Positions 45,871 to 63,217 of a stretch of DNA of 64,000 nucleotides are shown here, piece by piece. How positions within the stretch are numbered: position 1 is the first letter of the stretch; each line of letters opens with the position of its first letter. A program made the translations under genes and the position numbers. This DNA comes from Geosiphon pyriformis (lineage: Eukaryota; Glomeromycota; Glomeromycetes; Archaeosporales; Geosiphonaceae): contig JAAOMT010000328.1 in assembly GCA_016748015.1 (NCBI GenBank), forward strand, positions 191,620 through 255,619. The letters are read 5' to 3'. Below the pieces are notes generated by a model that searched no databases, had not been told where the DNA came from, and saw nothing but the letters and a program-made list of their open reading frames with translations.

Positions 45871-46899
45871 GACAAAAAGTTTTTATTTTATTAATTATAA
45901 ATTAAAGTAATAAATTAATAGATAACAAAAAAAAAGTTATTAAGAATAATAAAAATTAAAAACCAAATTGAATTTGTAAAAATTTAATATGTATAATTAG
46001 TTTTAAAATTACAGTTATTTAATTTTTTTTAAAAAATTTTAAGATAAAAAAATAGTTTATAATTATTAACAAAATAATACTATTGTTATTATTCTATGTT
46101 TTACTTACTAATTCTTAAAATTAAAAACAAATATTATTATATTTTTTAATTGTTTTTTATTTAATAAATTATAAGAGCAAACAAATACTTTTTAATAATA
46201 TTATAAAAAGTTATAATAATTAAAACAAAAATTACAAAAGATTTAACATTTTTAAAAAAACCAACAAGCTTAATTTTAATAATAATATTCAAAAAACTTA
46301 AAATACAACTTGATATTAATATTATTTTTAATAACAAATTTAATACAACTTTGTTTTTTAATATTATAAAAATTTTAATATTAATTTTGTTAAAAAAAAA
46401 AAAAATTGCTTTTTTGCTATTTTAGCTTTTTTAATTATTTAAGCAAAAAAAAGATAACAGTAAAAAATTATTAGTTTATAATAATAACAATAACACTAAA
46501 ATTATTTTTAATGTGCTGTTTTTAAAAAAAACTTTTAACCAAAAATAAAAAAGTTTTAATAAAATTTATAAAAAAAGTTTTTACAAAATGCTGTTTGGCT
46601 GTTTTTATAACTAAGAAAGCTTTTTAAATAATAATACTTTTCACAACTACAAAAGAAATAGTGGTTGCTTTTTTTACTTCTTGCTCTGGTTTTAGTTATA
46701 AAAAGAGGGTTTAATTGTTTTTGTTTAATTTAATTTTATATAAAAAATATTTCATTTATTATTTTTAATTAAAAAGATTGAGATCAAGTATTATCAGTTT
46801 GTGACCTCATCTTCACTACACAATTACGGAAAACGGGAACTATCGACAATAGAACACTATTGCCCAAGAACCTCACTTTTGTTTTCGTGAACGGAAAAC
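45871..46899. other. AT-rich spacer and upstream region of the RdRP gene
   Basis: Nearly pure A/T up to about 46,780, with a stretch at 46,560-46,720 that resembles the ORF1 start of LINE copy F (GCTCTGGTTTTAGTTATAAA against GTTTTGGTTATGGTCATAAA). This may be a further LINE remnant. Base composition changes sharply at about 46,800, just before the RdRP start codon. That is the border between the repeat and gene compartments. Confidence 0.5.
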
Positions 46900-49800
46900 A
46901 TGTATGGGCATGCTCGATCCCCAACAAATGATAGCCCTCAAACTCGACCTAATCGGAACAACAGTGCTATAAGTGTGAACCGAACTGGCCTGGGAACACT
47001 TGGCAATGGGAACCGTAGACGCGGCCCATCGGCTGTTACTTCCAACAATGATTACATAACTATGAATTTGAGCGGAACAGGCAGCAACAATGGAAATAAT
47101 TACAATCGCCTGGATAACAATCCAAACATCGGACGTCGAAGAAACGGCTTTAATGTTGGGAGTAAAAATACTTATTTTACCTTGAAGGTGTCTAACGTCC
47201 AACTTAACTCTAGTGCCGCGGAGTTAAAAGAGTTTTTCTCTGGCTATGGAAAAGTTTATTCTGTACGAATAGAAACGAAAGATCTTGATGAAACTCCTAC
47301 GGGAGTTGCAAATGTAACTTTCAAGTAGGTCTTGTGAATTTCCTTTCAAGAGTTGTATTTGGGTTTGTCTAGCAAATAGAATCATAACTTGCTCTCCACA
47401 TTATTTATTCAAATTAGACCGGCACCAGATACTCAATTATGGAATCAAGATATCAGGTTTCATGGACGAATTTTAAAATTAGAGCCATTACAGTCAAACC
47501 TTAACAATGATCGAATATGGCAAAGATCCAAAATAGATACCTTTCCCGCAGAAAAGTTTGAAATGGGTGTCTACTTAGAACCGGATAATTTTGTTTCTGA
47601 GTGGAAATCTTCGTTAAATACAACTTTTTCATTGGATTACCAGGCGCGTAAAGTTCAAATTCAGTTTGGTATAGAAAAATCCACTTTCAAAATGGAGTGT
47701 CTATTCAAGGATATCGATGGTGAAATTTATCCGGAGCTTAATGTTGAAGAACAGTCTCGCGCTATTATTACCTTCACTTCAAAGTTCCCCGGGAAATTTT
47801 GGGAATTAGACGAAAAGATGCCTTCCCAAGATCGATACCGTTGGTCTCAAGAAAAGATGTGGAGAAGAAAAGTTGATCTTGGAGTTAGCGGTGCCGATCA
47901 TTCTTTGAGAAGTCGTCCTCTCGAGCCGACTTTTCCCGATATTACTCAGTCAATAGGAAAATGGATTGTTTACAGGATCACCTTCCTTTTCAACGATATA
48001 GCAGGTGGCATGGGGAGGTTTAAGGAAGTTTTAAAAAATGCCTCGGATTTTAATTTATTACCCCCTCCGGGGTATTTTCGGAAGGGCATTAGAGTTAGCC
48101 AACCGGGAAAAAATTATATAGAACGAAGGATGTTGGATTTTGATGTGTTATATATGGTTGAAAGCAATATAACTCACAACTACCTTCATGACTATAATTT
48201 GACGCCCGAATTTTTTGAGCTTTTAGCGAGACAGCCAAAAGAAGTTGCCATTGAAATCATGAAGACGTTTGCAGCTCCCAAAAAACGTATTTTTGATCCT
48301 TCGGCTGAACTTCTTAAGCTGAACGGTAACATCAGGCCCGAAAATATCAAACCCCCCGAATATTGCGTGCTCATGAGGAAGGCTGTTATTACCCCAACTC
48401 ATATGTATTTATTACTTCCTACGATGGAAACTTCAAATCGTATTATTCGCCACTTTCGTGATCATCGAGATCACTTTTTGCGAGTCCAGTTTACTGACGA
48501 AGGTTCGGAAACGATAAGCTCTTCCTTTGGAAAAAACAACGATTCTCTCTACAATCGTGTTTATCGCACCCTCTGTAAAGGGATTCGAATTGGCAATCGT
48601 CATTACGAATTTTTGGCTTTTTCCTCAAGTCAACTTCGTGAACACAGTTGCTGGTTCTTTGCATCAACTACCAGTTTGACTGCCGATGATATACGCGCCT
48701 GGATGGGAGACTTTACCCGTATAGATGTGGTTGCAAAATACGCCGCACGCATGGGTCAATGCTTCTCTAGCACTCGTGCGATCGCCCATTTGCCGGTTAA
48801 TGATATCGTTCTCATTCCCGATATTCGCAGGAATGGATATATATTTTCGGACGGCATAGGAAAGATTTCACCAAATTTGTCCAGACAGATTGCGGAAAAA
48901 ATGAAGTTAAAAGCTACCCCATCTGCTGTACAATTCAGGTTGGGAGGCTATAAAGGAGTGCTATGCATGTCTCGTTATTTACGCGAAAACCAGATTCAAG
49001 TCCGGCCAAGTCAAAATAAATTCGATTCATCTCATTGCATTCTTGAGATTATCAAGGGTTCTTGCTTTATATCCGCAAAGCTAAATCGTCAGGCAATCAC
49101 CTTACTTTCTGCACTTAAGGTTCCAGATAATGTTTTTTTAGAAATGAAGGACGAACAAGTGCGGGATCTTGAAAAGATGTTGTCACATGATCATACAGCG
49201 ATGAAGGTTCTTTTGCAAAACATTGATGAATATGGGATCTCGCGAATTTTGGCCGATCTTGTGAAAGCCGGCTTTCTCCAGCATAAAGATCCTTTCCTGG
49301 TTAATATGATGGCCCTTTTTCGGATCATGGTGCTTAAAGATTTAAAGAATAAAGCCAAAATCTCGGTGCCTAAAGGTGCTTTCTTGCTTGGTGTTCTTGA
49401 CGAGACCGAGACACTGAAAGAAGAACAAGTATACATTTGCGTTTCCGACCAAAGCAATTCATCCACGAGACATGTGGTCACAGGTCCATGCGTAATTTTT
49501 CGCAATCCGTGTTTTCACCCTGGTGACATCCGAATTGTCAATGCTGTTAAATGTCCCAAATTAGATCATCTAGTGGATGTTCTCGTCTTCCCTTCACTTG
49601 GTTATCGTGATATTCCGAATCAATGTAGTGGAGGTGATTTGGATGGGGATGATTACACGTATGTTTCAATATCAGAATGATTCTTAGGAATCTTTATTAG
49701 CCTTATCATCTCATGACATAACTCTTTTTTATCAACTTTTATCACTTTCAAACCTCGTAGCATCATTTGGGATGAACGATTATTCCCGAGGATTAAAAAT

Positions 49801-50823
49801 TATCCACCCATGGAATATCATGCGCCAGACCCTTCTAAAGTCGACAATGTTACAATCGAACACATCCAAAAGTTCTTTATAAATTATATTTTAAACGACA
49901 ACTTAGGTCAAATTGCTAATGCACATCTTGCCAAGGCCGATATGGCGGAAAATGGTGCCCTTCACGGAAGTTGCTTAAGGCTTGCACAGCTTCATTCTGA
50001 GGCCGTTGACTTCCCGAAGACCGGAAGACCTGCTCCATTCCCATATGATCTCAAGGCACATAAAGTTCCTGATTTTATGGAAAATCCCCATAAAGCCACT
50101 TATCCTTCACAAAAAGTTTTAGGGACCCTTTACAGATCGATACAGTTGAATGATTTCAATCCTTCCACTGATATTCATTTCAATGGAAGGGTCTTTGTTG
50201 AAGGATACGAATTTTACTTGGAAGACGCTCGTATTCAAAAAAAGCGATATGATTCATCCGTTCGAGGTTTAATGAACCAATATGGAGTTTCATCAGAGTA
50301 CGAAGTGGTGAGCGGATTTCTTATAAACGCTATTAGCAAAATTGAAAGGAAAAAACCGCGTGAAATCTCTCGATCTATCATGGATAGTATGACTGGTATT
50401 CGTAATCAATTTCGTGAAATATTTAAGCAAGAATTTATAGGTGAAGGAACAATGCATGTTTCACCTGAAGCTAAAGGTCGTATGGAAGCCAAGGCTTTTG
50501 CCTGGTACTATGTCACATATCATCCAAGTGAATTAGGAGAGGATCCCGGTAAAAATATGCTTTCGTTCCCCTGGTGTGTTCACGAATTGGTTTGCGAAAT
50601 AGCTATAAAAAATTCGGGCAGAGTTCAAGCAAATGAGGAATTCCATGGATTCGATGGGCCAGTTGGACGTACTACATATCAATTACCTCCACCCAGGACC
50701 AATGGTATCGAATTGAGTAGGCATCGACATCAGGAACCTAATAGGAATCAATTGCCAGACTCTTTGGAGGAGGAAGATGACGACGGATTGGAGCAACTTC
50801 GCCGTTCTCTCAGGCGAGAATAA
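46900..50823 (+). CDS. RNA-dependent RNA polymerase (RNA silencing type)
   Basis: My model joins 46,900-47,324, 47,418-49,658 and 49,761-50,823 (1242 aa, GT-AG introns of 93 and 102 bp, frame kept). The N-terminus is Asn/Ser/Gly-rich and disordered. An RRM-like fold follows, FTLKVSNVQLNSSAAELKEF (residues ~88-170) and spans intron 1. The RdRP core carries the catalytic signature SGGDLDGDDY at about residues 879-888, split from IIWDERLF by intron 2. The C-terminus is acidic and Arg-rich. Cellular RdRPs of this family copy single-stranded RNA into dsRNA that Dicer cuts. The RRM-like N-terminus resembles that of plant and some fungal RDRs. I see no stops or catalytic changes, so the gene looks functional. 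Confidence 0.95.
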
Positions 50824-51790
50824 GCCTTTGAAAAGTCAATCAATCAAATCTTGTGCTGCCCAGTTTTTCATAATCTCGCCCTTCTATCTCTCATATCACT
50901 ATCGACATTTATTTTTCTGGCTGGGTTTGGATGAATGATTGATTGATTTTAGAAAGGGATTTGTATAAGTTGATAATCGAGTGATCGTTAGCCATCCGCT
51001 TCCATCATATCTTTTTACTTGCTATATATAGCACCTGAAGTTTTTACAGTATGTTTCTATACTAAACGCTTTTGATGTCCGCCTCTCCCACATCAACAAG
51101 CTTTTAATCACATTATAATTGAACTCCCTCTTTCATTCATTGAATTTGGGTTTTGAATTAACTTCTACCCTTAATACCCCTTGACTTATTTGAATTATTT
51201 CATATGGTATCAAGTTATATAATCATTGATATTTATTTCGAATTTATCTGCTTGGATAATACTATCACCTTTTATAATATACTTTGGCTGTTATATCGAT
51301 GTCTTTCGAATCGGTTCAATGGCGCAGTAGTTTAATGCGTTTACCTATTAATAGGAAAAAAGCTTTAATCTTTGTAAAAGTCTGTGAAATAAAATCTTTG
51401 CGGGTCTGAATAGTATGATCTGTATTTGCAAATATTGAAATTCTTTAAAGATTCTAATTGTGATGATCAAACGTAAGAGGAATAAGTTGAAGTATTTTAC
51501 AATCAAATTCTTGTTTTATGATCATTTTTATTTGAAGACGCGCCATCACCGAAACCTATGGATATTTCAATTTATAAAGAAATAACTTTGCGCTTCAGCA
51601 TTTTAGACAATTTAAATTTAGCTTTATTTGTTTATCAAATGGCTACTCAATTATTTTTGGTGGGATGTGCATGTGCGCACGTTCGTACATAAAAATGTAA
51701 TACTGTAAAAGCGGTTATTACAAACTACACAACTCTTGTTGCAATACTCTCCACCTCGTTAAAACAAATATCTAATTCAAAGCCTGAGAA
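50824..51790. other. Intergenic region between RdRP and PKC genes
   Basis: It holds the 3' region of the RdRP gene and the promoter of the kinase gene. A stretch at 51,315-51,345 resembles a tRNA A box, but I could not fold a tRNA. No coding region is visible. The base composition is closer to the genes than to the AT deserts. Confidence 0.6.
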
Positions 51791-56307
<4,517 letters not shown>

Positions 56308-56915
56308 AAGGGGCAAATATAGAAATTGCACGAGTTTTCCCAATTTAGAGTTTGTATCGAATGCACATAATTCAAATTTATATTTATTTTAATAATCAGT
56401 GTATTTATTCGAACAATTTAGTTTTATTTATCACCATATTAGAAAAAAGTTTGCATTCATGATTTTTGTTCGTTTTCATTTAAAATTGCGTTTATCTCGA
56501 TGAATTGTCCATCCAAATTGGCTATTAATGCATAATTATCAAAATACCGAGGCATAAATTTTTATGACTTGAATTGTTCGATGAAATCCATTAGCTACTA
56601 ATCATCTAGCACGTCAGCGCAGTTTGATTGAATTGACTAGATTTTTTCCAAGTAAACAAAAAGTATTTAGTATCACGTGCTGTGACCCTCCACTAACCAA
56701 AAGTCACCCGGGGTCTCGGGTCCTACAAAGGATCGTATCAAAATTGAATAAATAGCTTTTCTAATACAAACCTCAATGAGGAAACCTTATTTCTGCAAAA
56801 CAAAACTAAGCGTTTTTTGGATTAAAAACGAGATTTTTTTGAAATCTCCAAGAGTCGATTTATTAATCCCTAACGCTCATGAGCAGTTGCACTAACCTTG
56901 TTACGTCTGTTGGGG
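56308..56915. other. Convergent intergenic region, PKC and DDB1 3' ends
   Basis: The two genes point toward each other, so this stretch holds their 3' UTRs and ends. A short G/C-rich patch (ACCCGGGGTCTCGGGTCC near 56,705-56,725) contrasts with the AT-rich surroundings. I see no gene. Confidence 0.6.
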
Positions 56916-59900
56916 TTAATGTATCCTGGTAAGTTCTTCCACGGTCTTGAACAGATCTTCTACCGGGTGTCCTGTTTCCATGGCGATCTGTTCCATTTGT
57001 TTACGGCTGAGATCCAGATATGTTTCAATTAGATCTCCATCTAGATACTTGCGAGCTTCTTCAGTTCGACGCTCATTGCGAAAAGCTCGCCACCTTGACA
57101 AAATTTTAATATTATATTAGTGCTTTCATTTTCGGAGGGATCTGATCATATGGTGCTCTAATAAATTGTACCGTTCGTGATTCAAATCCCCGATTCCTTC
57201 AATTAATCTCTGCAATGCATCCTGTAGTTTACGTAGAACCGAATGTTTCCTTTCGCTAACCGTGGCAATCACACCTATAGCACCTGATACTGTGCAATAA
57301 AGTAATTCAGGATTTGCAGTTGGATCTGTCTCAGGAAGGTTCATTGCCAATGAACCTGTCAAATGAATTGGAAAAAATTACGATCAGCAATTTTAGTTAT
57401 AGATTCGAGCCCATAAATGCTTTGAAGTATTTTTTATTGTTTTTGAAAAATGTGAAAAGTTTACAAACCATGCCGAAACCGATTGACCATATCTCCTATG
57501 TGAAATAGACCTATTTCATCTAATTTGCCTCTTTCATCTTCAGATGTCGCGTCAGAATTTTTACGGAGGGTGAAGAGATTGTAGGATGTATCGCAAGCAA
57601 CAAAATGGTCATCATCAATGGCTTCCACTGCACTGATCCAATTAAGACTATGATCTTTCGCAATTTCTTCAATTTTTTGTTCCATAGGCTTGTACAGCAA
57701 TAAGGTGATAGATCGCATAAGATCCCCCACAATTATGAAGTCACCTCGTGTAATAATACAATATATTAGCGTAAATCCACAATAACTGCATATTGGAACA
57801 AGATCAAATGTTCCAGAGTCAGGCAATGAATTTAGTTTGTAAACAGTAATCTAAAAAAATATAAAAATTATGATTCACTGAACTATTAACAAAAATATTC
57901 AAGAATTTTTTTGATACCTTTGCATTTATACTAGCCACCAAATATTGATTCAGAGGAGCCAATGAGTACACTGCCCCCATTACTTGAGAAGCAGTGATCA
58001 AACGTAATTTACGTGTTTGTGTAGACTCCGTTTTTTCTACTAAAAAAATCAGAATTCGACCTTTACGACAGTCGTCTTGATTTGGTATTGAAATAGCTGT
58101 CCCAACTGCAAAAAATTCTGCAGCATCTTCGGTCTCATGAAACCTAAGAGTTGTAAGACATTGGACAACCTCCCCGACTTCCATCATGTGCTGATCAAGC
58201 ACTGAGAATTAGAATGTTGAATTAATCCTCAAATTACAAAAAAAATTAAATTGCCGCTGAGCTGAACTCACTGTCAAAAGTGTGGTCATCAAGGATCCTG
58301 AAAAAAGAATGCGTTTCTTCATTAATGAATGCTCGGACAGTTAAGACACCAAATGTTGAAGTGCTTTCTTGATAACATATGCGACGTGGCATTTCGTTTA
58401 ATGTCACAGTCCGAATATGGAGTTTTGAAATATCATCTATTGTGCCAATAGTCAATCCTTCTTCATGTGAGATCGCCAAGGCATTTGGAAAGGAGGCCGA
58501 ATTGAATGGGCACATGTGTGTAACTTCCTGTTTCAAGATGTAATATATTCTGTAGCCATTGAAAACAATAATTATAGAAGCGAAGATGAATATACCTTGG
58601 CGTTAACATTGGAGTATAGCAATTTTTTGTTACTGCTGTAAATCACAGTAGGCCGATCGGACGAGGCAAAAACATTAGTCGTGCCATTTGACATAAATGT
58701 AGTAAGCATAACAGGCTGTGTTCCTAACAACAACTTCCTCTTGTCTCTAAGTTCCTTCTTAATCGGGTCAAGGATAAAATGTAATAATTGTCCGTCGCCT
58801 AATGCCGCTAACAAATAGTGAACATTGTCGAAAGTTGCAAATAAGATTGAGCGTGGAATAACTTGGCCTCCTAAAAATTCTTTTGCAACTAACTCCAAAT
58901 CAGGTACAGCTAGTACCGCCACGCTAATTTCTGTCCAAAAGCCTACGGCTACTAAAGATGATTTATAAGGATTTGATGCTTCAAATGGATTTATACTGAG
59001 GCATGAAATTTCATAGGGGAATTTGATTAGTCTAAAAATTATAAAGAAATTAATAAGAATTTTTAGGTTACATGCATATTATTAATGAGTAAACATGATT
59101 TCATACTGCACTTGAAACAATTCTGTGCCTCTGACTTCCAAATAAATTAGGAGTCCACCACCAAGCGCGACTACTATTTGGCTAGGGCTCACAGAAGCAA
59201 CAGTAATTTTACTGCCGTGAAATGGGGGATACCATTGAGATGTGACTATTTGACTTTGAGAATTAATCAATCGTATACTATCTTCAGTGATCTGAAGGAA
59301 AAAGAAAAAATTTAGTGGATATTAAAGACCTAATTTTGATGCTTTGCTTTTCTTACTTGAACTAGATAATCTCCCAACATATTTCCGGTACAAAGGGTCA
59401 TCTTATTCATCTGAAAATTGCAAAATTCCTCAACTTCATGCATTTCTTCTCCTTCAGTCATTGTCAATACACGTGTTTCTCCCGTGAAGGAAATAACAAT
59501 GGTGCTGTCATTTCTGAAAAAAGAAGATATATATTAAGAAACCAAAACTTGAAATTATTTTACTTGTTCAAAAAGGAAAAAGAATACAGACTCTGAATCA
59601 AAATTTGAACGCAATGACCATAAACCACGAATGCCCCTCATCTCGAGCATGGCTTGTTCTGTTATTCCTACGCCATTGCGGATAATCCTCAAAGTTCCGT
59701 CTTGAAATGCCCCGGAACATGTTACAATTTGTCCCTAAAAAGCATATGTTGCTTTGAAATGAGATATTGGTTAAGGTGAGGATTCAAAAGATAATAAAAT
59801 TACCTGTCCTTGTCTCTCCAAATCCACGACACAAAAATCAGCAATAGGAGCTAGGTTGGTAAATCTCTCAAAAACATCAAAGTACCACCCAAGCTCATCG

Positions 59901-61574
59901 GGTTGAGGACGCAACTTTATTAACAAAGAGTCATGAAAATGGGATCCAACAAAGGCGAATCCATTGTCTAGGTAAGCTATGCATTGAGAGATGGATGTCT
60001 AATATTTACGGAAGATTGATAAATTTTAGAACTGAATAAATTAGGAGTTCGGTGAATCACAAAAGATTTTACCTTCCCAAGAAACTCTACGTTCATATCT
60101 CCATCCTCACTCATAATTAATAGATGCAAATCTCCTTTGTCATCCCCGATAAAATATCTTGAGCCATCTTGATCAATTCGAGCTACTCTATAATTGATAT
60201 CCGAAAAAAGCATGAAATTTTTTTTCAAAGCCTGGGTCACATAATTACTTGATTTTAAAATAATTGGCTAGTCTTGATATAAATCAAGAATTTTTGGCTG
60301 TAGTGAGTATATGTCGATAAATTTGAGAAGTAACTTACGCTCTTATAGGCATGGCCTTTGACAACATGTGATCTCTTTCATTAAATTCTTTATTAAAGAA
60401 GGTAATCTTTAAGTCGGAAAAGGTAATAAAACCGCCTGTGCAATAGAATGAATTTATGCTGATAAAAAAGATAACCATATGATACTCCCAACAACATTAT
60501 CTGATTTCTATTTACCTGTTGGAAAAGCTGCAATGGCTAAAACATTTCCGGCATCATCTAAGTGAAAAGGCCCAGTAGAAAACTCTTCTTCTCTTAAATG
60601 TACAAAATATGTCTTGAGTTTAGGAATCCCATAAACATCTAAATAGAGTATCAACAGCGTGGGGACTGGAGTTTGATGTAGAAATTCGATTTTGCTTATT
60701 TGTAATTCTTCAAGTCTAAAAATAGCATCATGAAAATTTTGTACTAAGAGTTCATACAATATTACCAAGAATATCAGAATACACAAACTTACCTTAAATT
60801 GAAGGCGTCTTTTGGTTGACCTGGCTGGGACGGTTCTTTGTAGCTCGGTAGGCCTTTCAAAGTAACTCTTTTCTTTGCACCAGTCGCTGTTTCCAAAGGT
60901 ATGACCTTAAAGATACCTTGATATATATGTAGACCAATCAAGCGACATTCCGGATCGATTGCACATAATTGCCCAGATTCTACAGGAGTTCCTACTGTTT
61001 GTGATAAGTCGCCAGTTCCTTCAGTTACTATGCTATCAGTTGTTGGATCAAATGAAATTACGAAAAACTGATAAGATTCTGTGGTAACGAATAAAAGATC
61101 GGTTTTCCGACCCTTTTGAAATAGCAAAAAGAATCAGTATCGTTAAAGCAAAAAAGGAAATAAAAGGATTAACAGGGGCTGAAGGGCGAAGTCTATCAGA
61201 AGACGCGAATCAGACGCTGAAATTTGTGATTTTTTGGGCCCTAAAGTTTATGATTAGACCTTTTCAAAGAGTTCAAAATACCTTTTGAGCTTACCTCGGG
61301 GTGAAATAATAACATGCAAGCAATTCGATCATAAACAGGAAAATCAAAAAAGGACTTGAGCCCTTCAGGTGCCAAAATGTATATTTCTATGCGCGTCAGT
61401 TTCCTTGGGAAATAATTTTATCAAAAATGAGTGATAGGGTTTTTCAATTTCTCCCAAGTTAAAATCAAAATCATACTGAATAATTAGATTTGTAACGTCG
61501 GGGGAAGTGAAGCTTCCTGTTGCGAGCCCAAGGATTGTGCTTGGTTTATGTGCTGTGACAACATAGTTCCACAT
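56916..61574 (-). CDS. ddb1: DNA damage-binding protein 1 (CUL4 ligase adaptor)
   Basis: Sixteen exons on the minus strand: 61,574-61,477, 61,403-61,295, 61,112-60,793, 60,715-60,516, 60,435-60,339, 60,247-60,073, 59,998-59,804, 59,734-59,592, 59,513-59,357, 59,291-59,107, 59,031-58,596, 58,527-58,272, 58,201-57,918, 57,850-57,469, 57,355-57,172, 57,093-56,916. All junctions keep frame, giving 1132 aa, close to the usual ~1140. Signature stretches are [15 protein letters not shown] (N-terminus), [70 protein letters not shown] and [14 protein letters not shown] with VEELTRIH at the C-terminus. The family is three beta-propellers linking substrate receptors to CUL4-RBX1. The end matches DDB1, not the paralogues SF3B3 or CPSF1. 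The exon 6 acceptor (60,247) is the least certain. Confidence 0.96.
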
Positions 61575-61745
61575 TTTTGCATTTGCCTAATAATTCTAAA
61601 ACTTCAAGAATTTCTGGTTGGGAAATAATAGTCGGAAAAGACTAGCCACGGCTTCCAAATTTTTTACACATGATTTACAGATAAAAAATTGATTGATCAA
61701 TTGTTAAACAGGTTGTCATCTAATTTACTATTCCTGCGGGTAGAT
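61575..61745. promoter_or_regulatory. Shared divergent promoter region, DDB1 and telobox gene
   Basis: Only 171 bp separate the DDB1 start codon (minus, 61,574) from ATG 61,746 of the telobox gene. An upstream in-frame ATG at 61,689 would shorten this to 114 bp. No TATA box is obvious. Both core promoters must lie here or overlap the neighbouring 5' ends. Confidence 0.55.
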
Positions 61746-62838
61746 ATGTCTGCTGAACGAGCAACCTCTGCTGAGTTTGCCGATTCACCTCTGTCTCCAC
61801 TTCGTCCTCGTCGAAAATGGACTCCAGAGGAAACTTCGCAACTCGTTGATGGCTGTTACACTGTTTGTCGTTTTAAGAAAACTTTGCATTTAATATTTTA
61901 GTGATTATTCACTGACAACGTTGCATGTCTGGCTTTCAACTGTCCACTACATTTTCACTCTCCGCTTGGTCTTCTAGCATGGTGTTGGATCATGGAAAAA
62001 AATCCTTGATGATCCGCAATATAACTTCAATAATCGAAGGGCTGTTGACTTGAAAGACAGGTTAGCATAAAAGCTCCTCAGACGATTAATTTATCTCCTT
62101 GGTTGATACCGTCAACCTTTACCCTCTTGTCAATTTCATTTAAAAAGCATCTGAAGTTTTTTCTCATGTCTTTTGATCGTACAATACAAGATTTCGTGTT
62201 CTCTTTCCTCAAGAATATCAACGTTTGTATGGTGCACAGGATCGAGGTGTAGGCCGAGTCGCCGAAGAATACAATTTGCCCTCTCAGCCTCCGCCATTCC
62301 GGCGTACACCCAGACGTGGCAAAAGTCATTTTACTGCAGAGGAAGATGCTGCGTTAATTCGAGGCCTTACACTGGTAAGTCTGCTAACAAATACTGGTAT
62401 ACTTTTCAAGTTTGAAGAACCTTTGTACCGAATAAGTCCCATACAACCAAGTATTCGTCTTTGCATTATTCTGTATATTCTGCTCCTTTGATTTTTTGTT
62501 TTTACATGGGTAAAAAGCATGGTCGTGCTTGGACCAAAATTGCTCAAGACGTTAATATAGGTTTGACTCATAGAAGAGGAAGTGACCTTAAAGACCGGTA
62601 TTACTCATTATTTTATGATTTCCATTTTGCTCAATGTCCTATTAATTATATTTAATAAATTCACAGATGTCGAAACGCTTTTCCCGAAAAATACTCTCGA
62701 TTGGGTTTTCGCCCTAAAAAAATGTATCAAATTGAACGTGAGAAGGAAATATTTAACACCTCACGTATATCTGATGATTCTCCCACTTTGCAAAATGATT
62801 CATTGTATTTACAACATGACGGCGTACCCCCTCGATGA
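61746..62838 (+). CDS. Two-Myb telobox DNA-binding protein (telomere-binding type)
   Basis: Model: 61,746-61,862, 61,978-62,060, 62,191-62,374, 62,518-62,597, 62,667-62,838 (211 aa, in frame). Myb 1 (~25-75) starts RKWTPEETSQLVDGC, has HGVGSWKKIL and ends in the telobox VDLKDRFRVLFP. Myb 2 (~110-165) reads HFTAEEDAALIRG, HGRAWTKIAQD and SDLKDRCRNAFP. It has Phe in place of the first Trp. A VDLKDxxR third helix is the mark of proteins that bind double-stranded telomeric repeats. Two such domains in a small protein recall Tay1 of Yarrowia and Teb1 of fission yeast, which can also act at promoters. Role here is inferred. An N-terminal extension from ATG 61,689 is possible. Confidence 0.85.
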
Positions 62839-63217
62839 TAGAAATTAAAAGAATGGATCTCTATTAAGATATATTTATAAAATAGTCATCTCCCCTTACA
62901 TTCAAGTTTATAAATTTTTTATGTATTTGAATCGTTGAGAGATCACAGCCGATATTAGATTTGTACTAATATGTAATTGTTATTGTCTAATTTTTTTGAG
63001 GCGCGAAAGAAACAACTGAATGGGCAATACTAAATACAAGAAAAGAAAGATACGTATCAATTTCAAACTAATTCACTAATAACTTAATTTCTCTAAAATA
63101 TGACCAAGCGTGTCTACCAAACCAAGAACCTGAAGGTTACCTTGAAGAGACCTACATTAAACTTAATATCAAAGATCAATAAATTCCTTTGAGCTACGCA
63201 GCACAGTATATAAACCT
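62839..63217. other. Convergent intergenic region, telobox gene and SKP1
   Basis: 3' ends of two genes that face each other. AT-rich, no coding signal seen. Confidence 0.6.

Noticed and set aside
47389-49680. RdRP as a single-exon gene starting at 47,389
   Set aside because: The start is not an ATG and the frame runs through an intron acceptor. Splicing restores the RRM-like region upstream and the IIWDERLF block downstream of the catalytic motif.
51311-51420. tRNA gene or tRNA-derived SINE (A-box-like GGCGCAGTAGTTTAATGCG)
   Set aside because: No acceptor, anticodon or T arm could be folded, and the B-box-like GGGTCTGAATA is a poor match. A tRNAscan-type run and a repeat search would decide.
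56916-61574. SF3B3 (splicing factor) or CPSF1 identity for the DDB1 gene
   Set aside because: The N-terminus, C-terminal [14 protein letters not shown] and VEELTRIH, and total length fit DDB1 specifically.
62078-62571. Minus-strand frames in the telobox gene
   Set aside because: No similarity to known proteins, and the plus-strand exons there code for the Myb domains.
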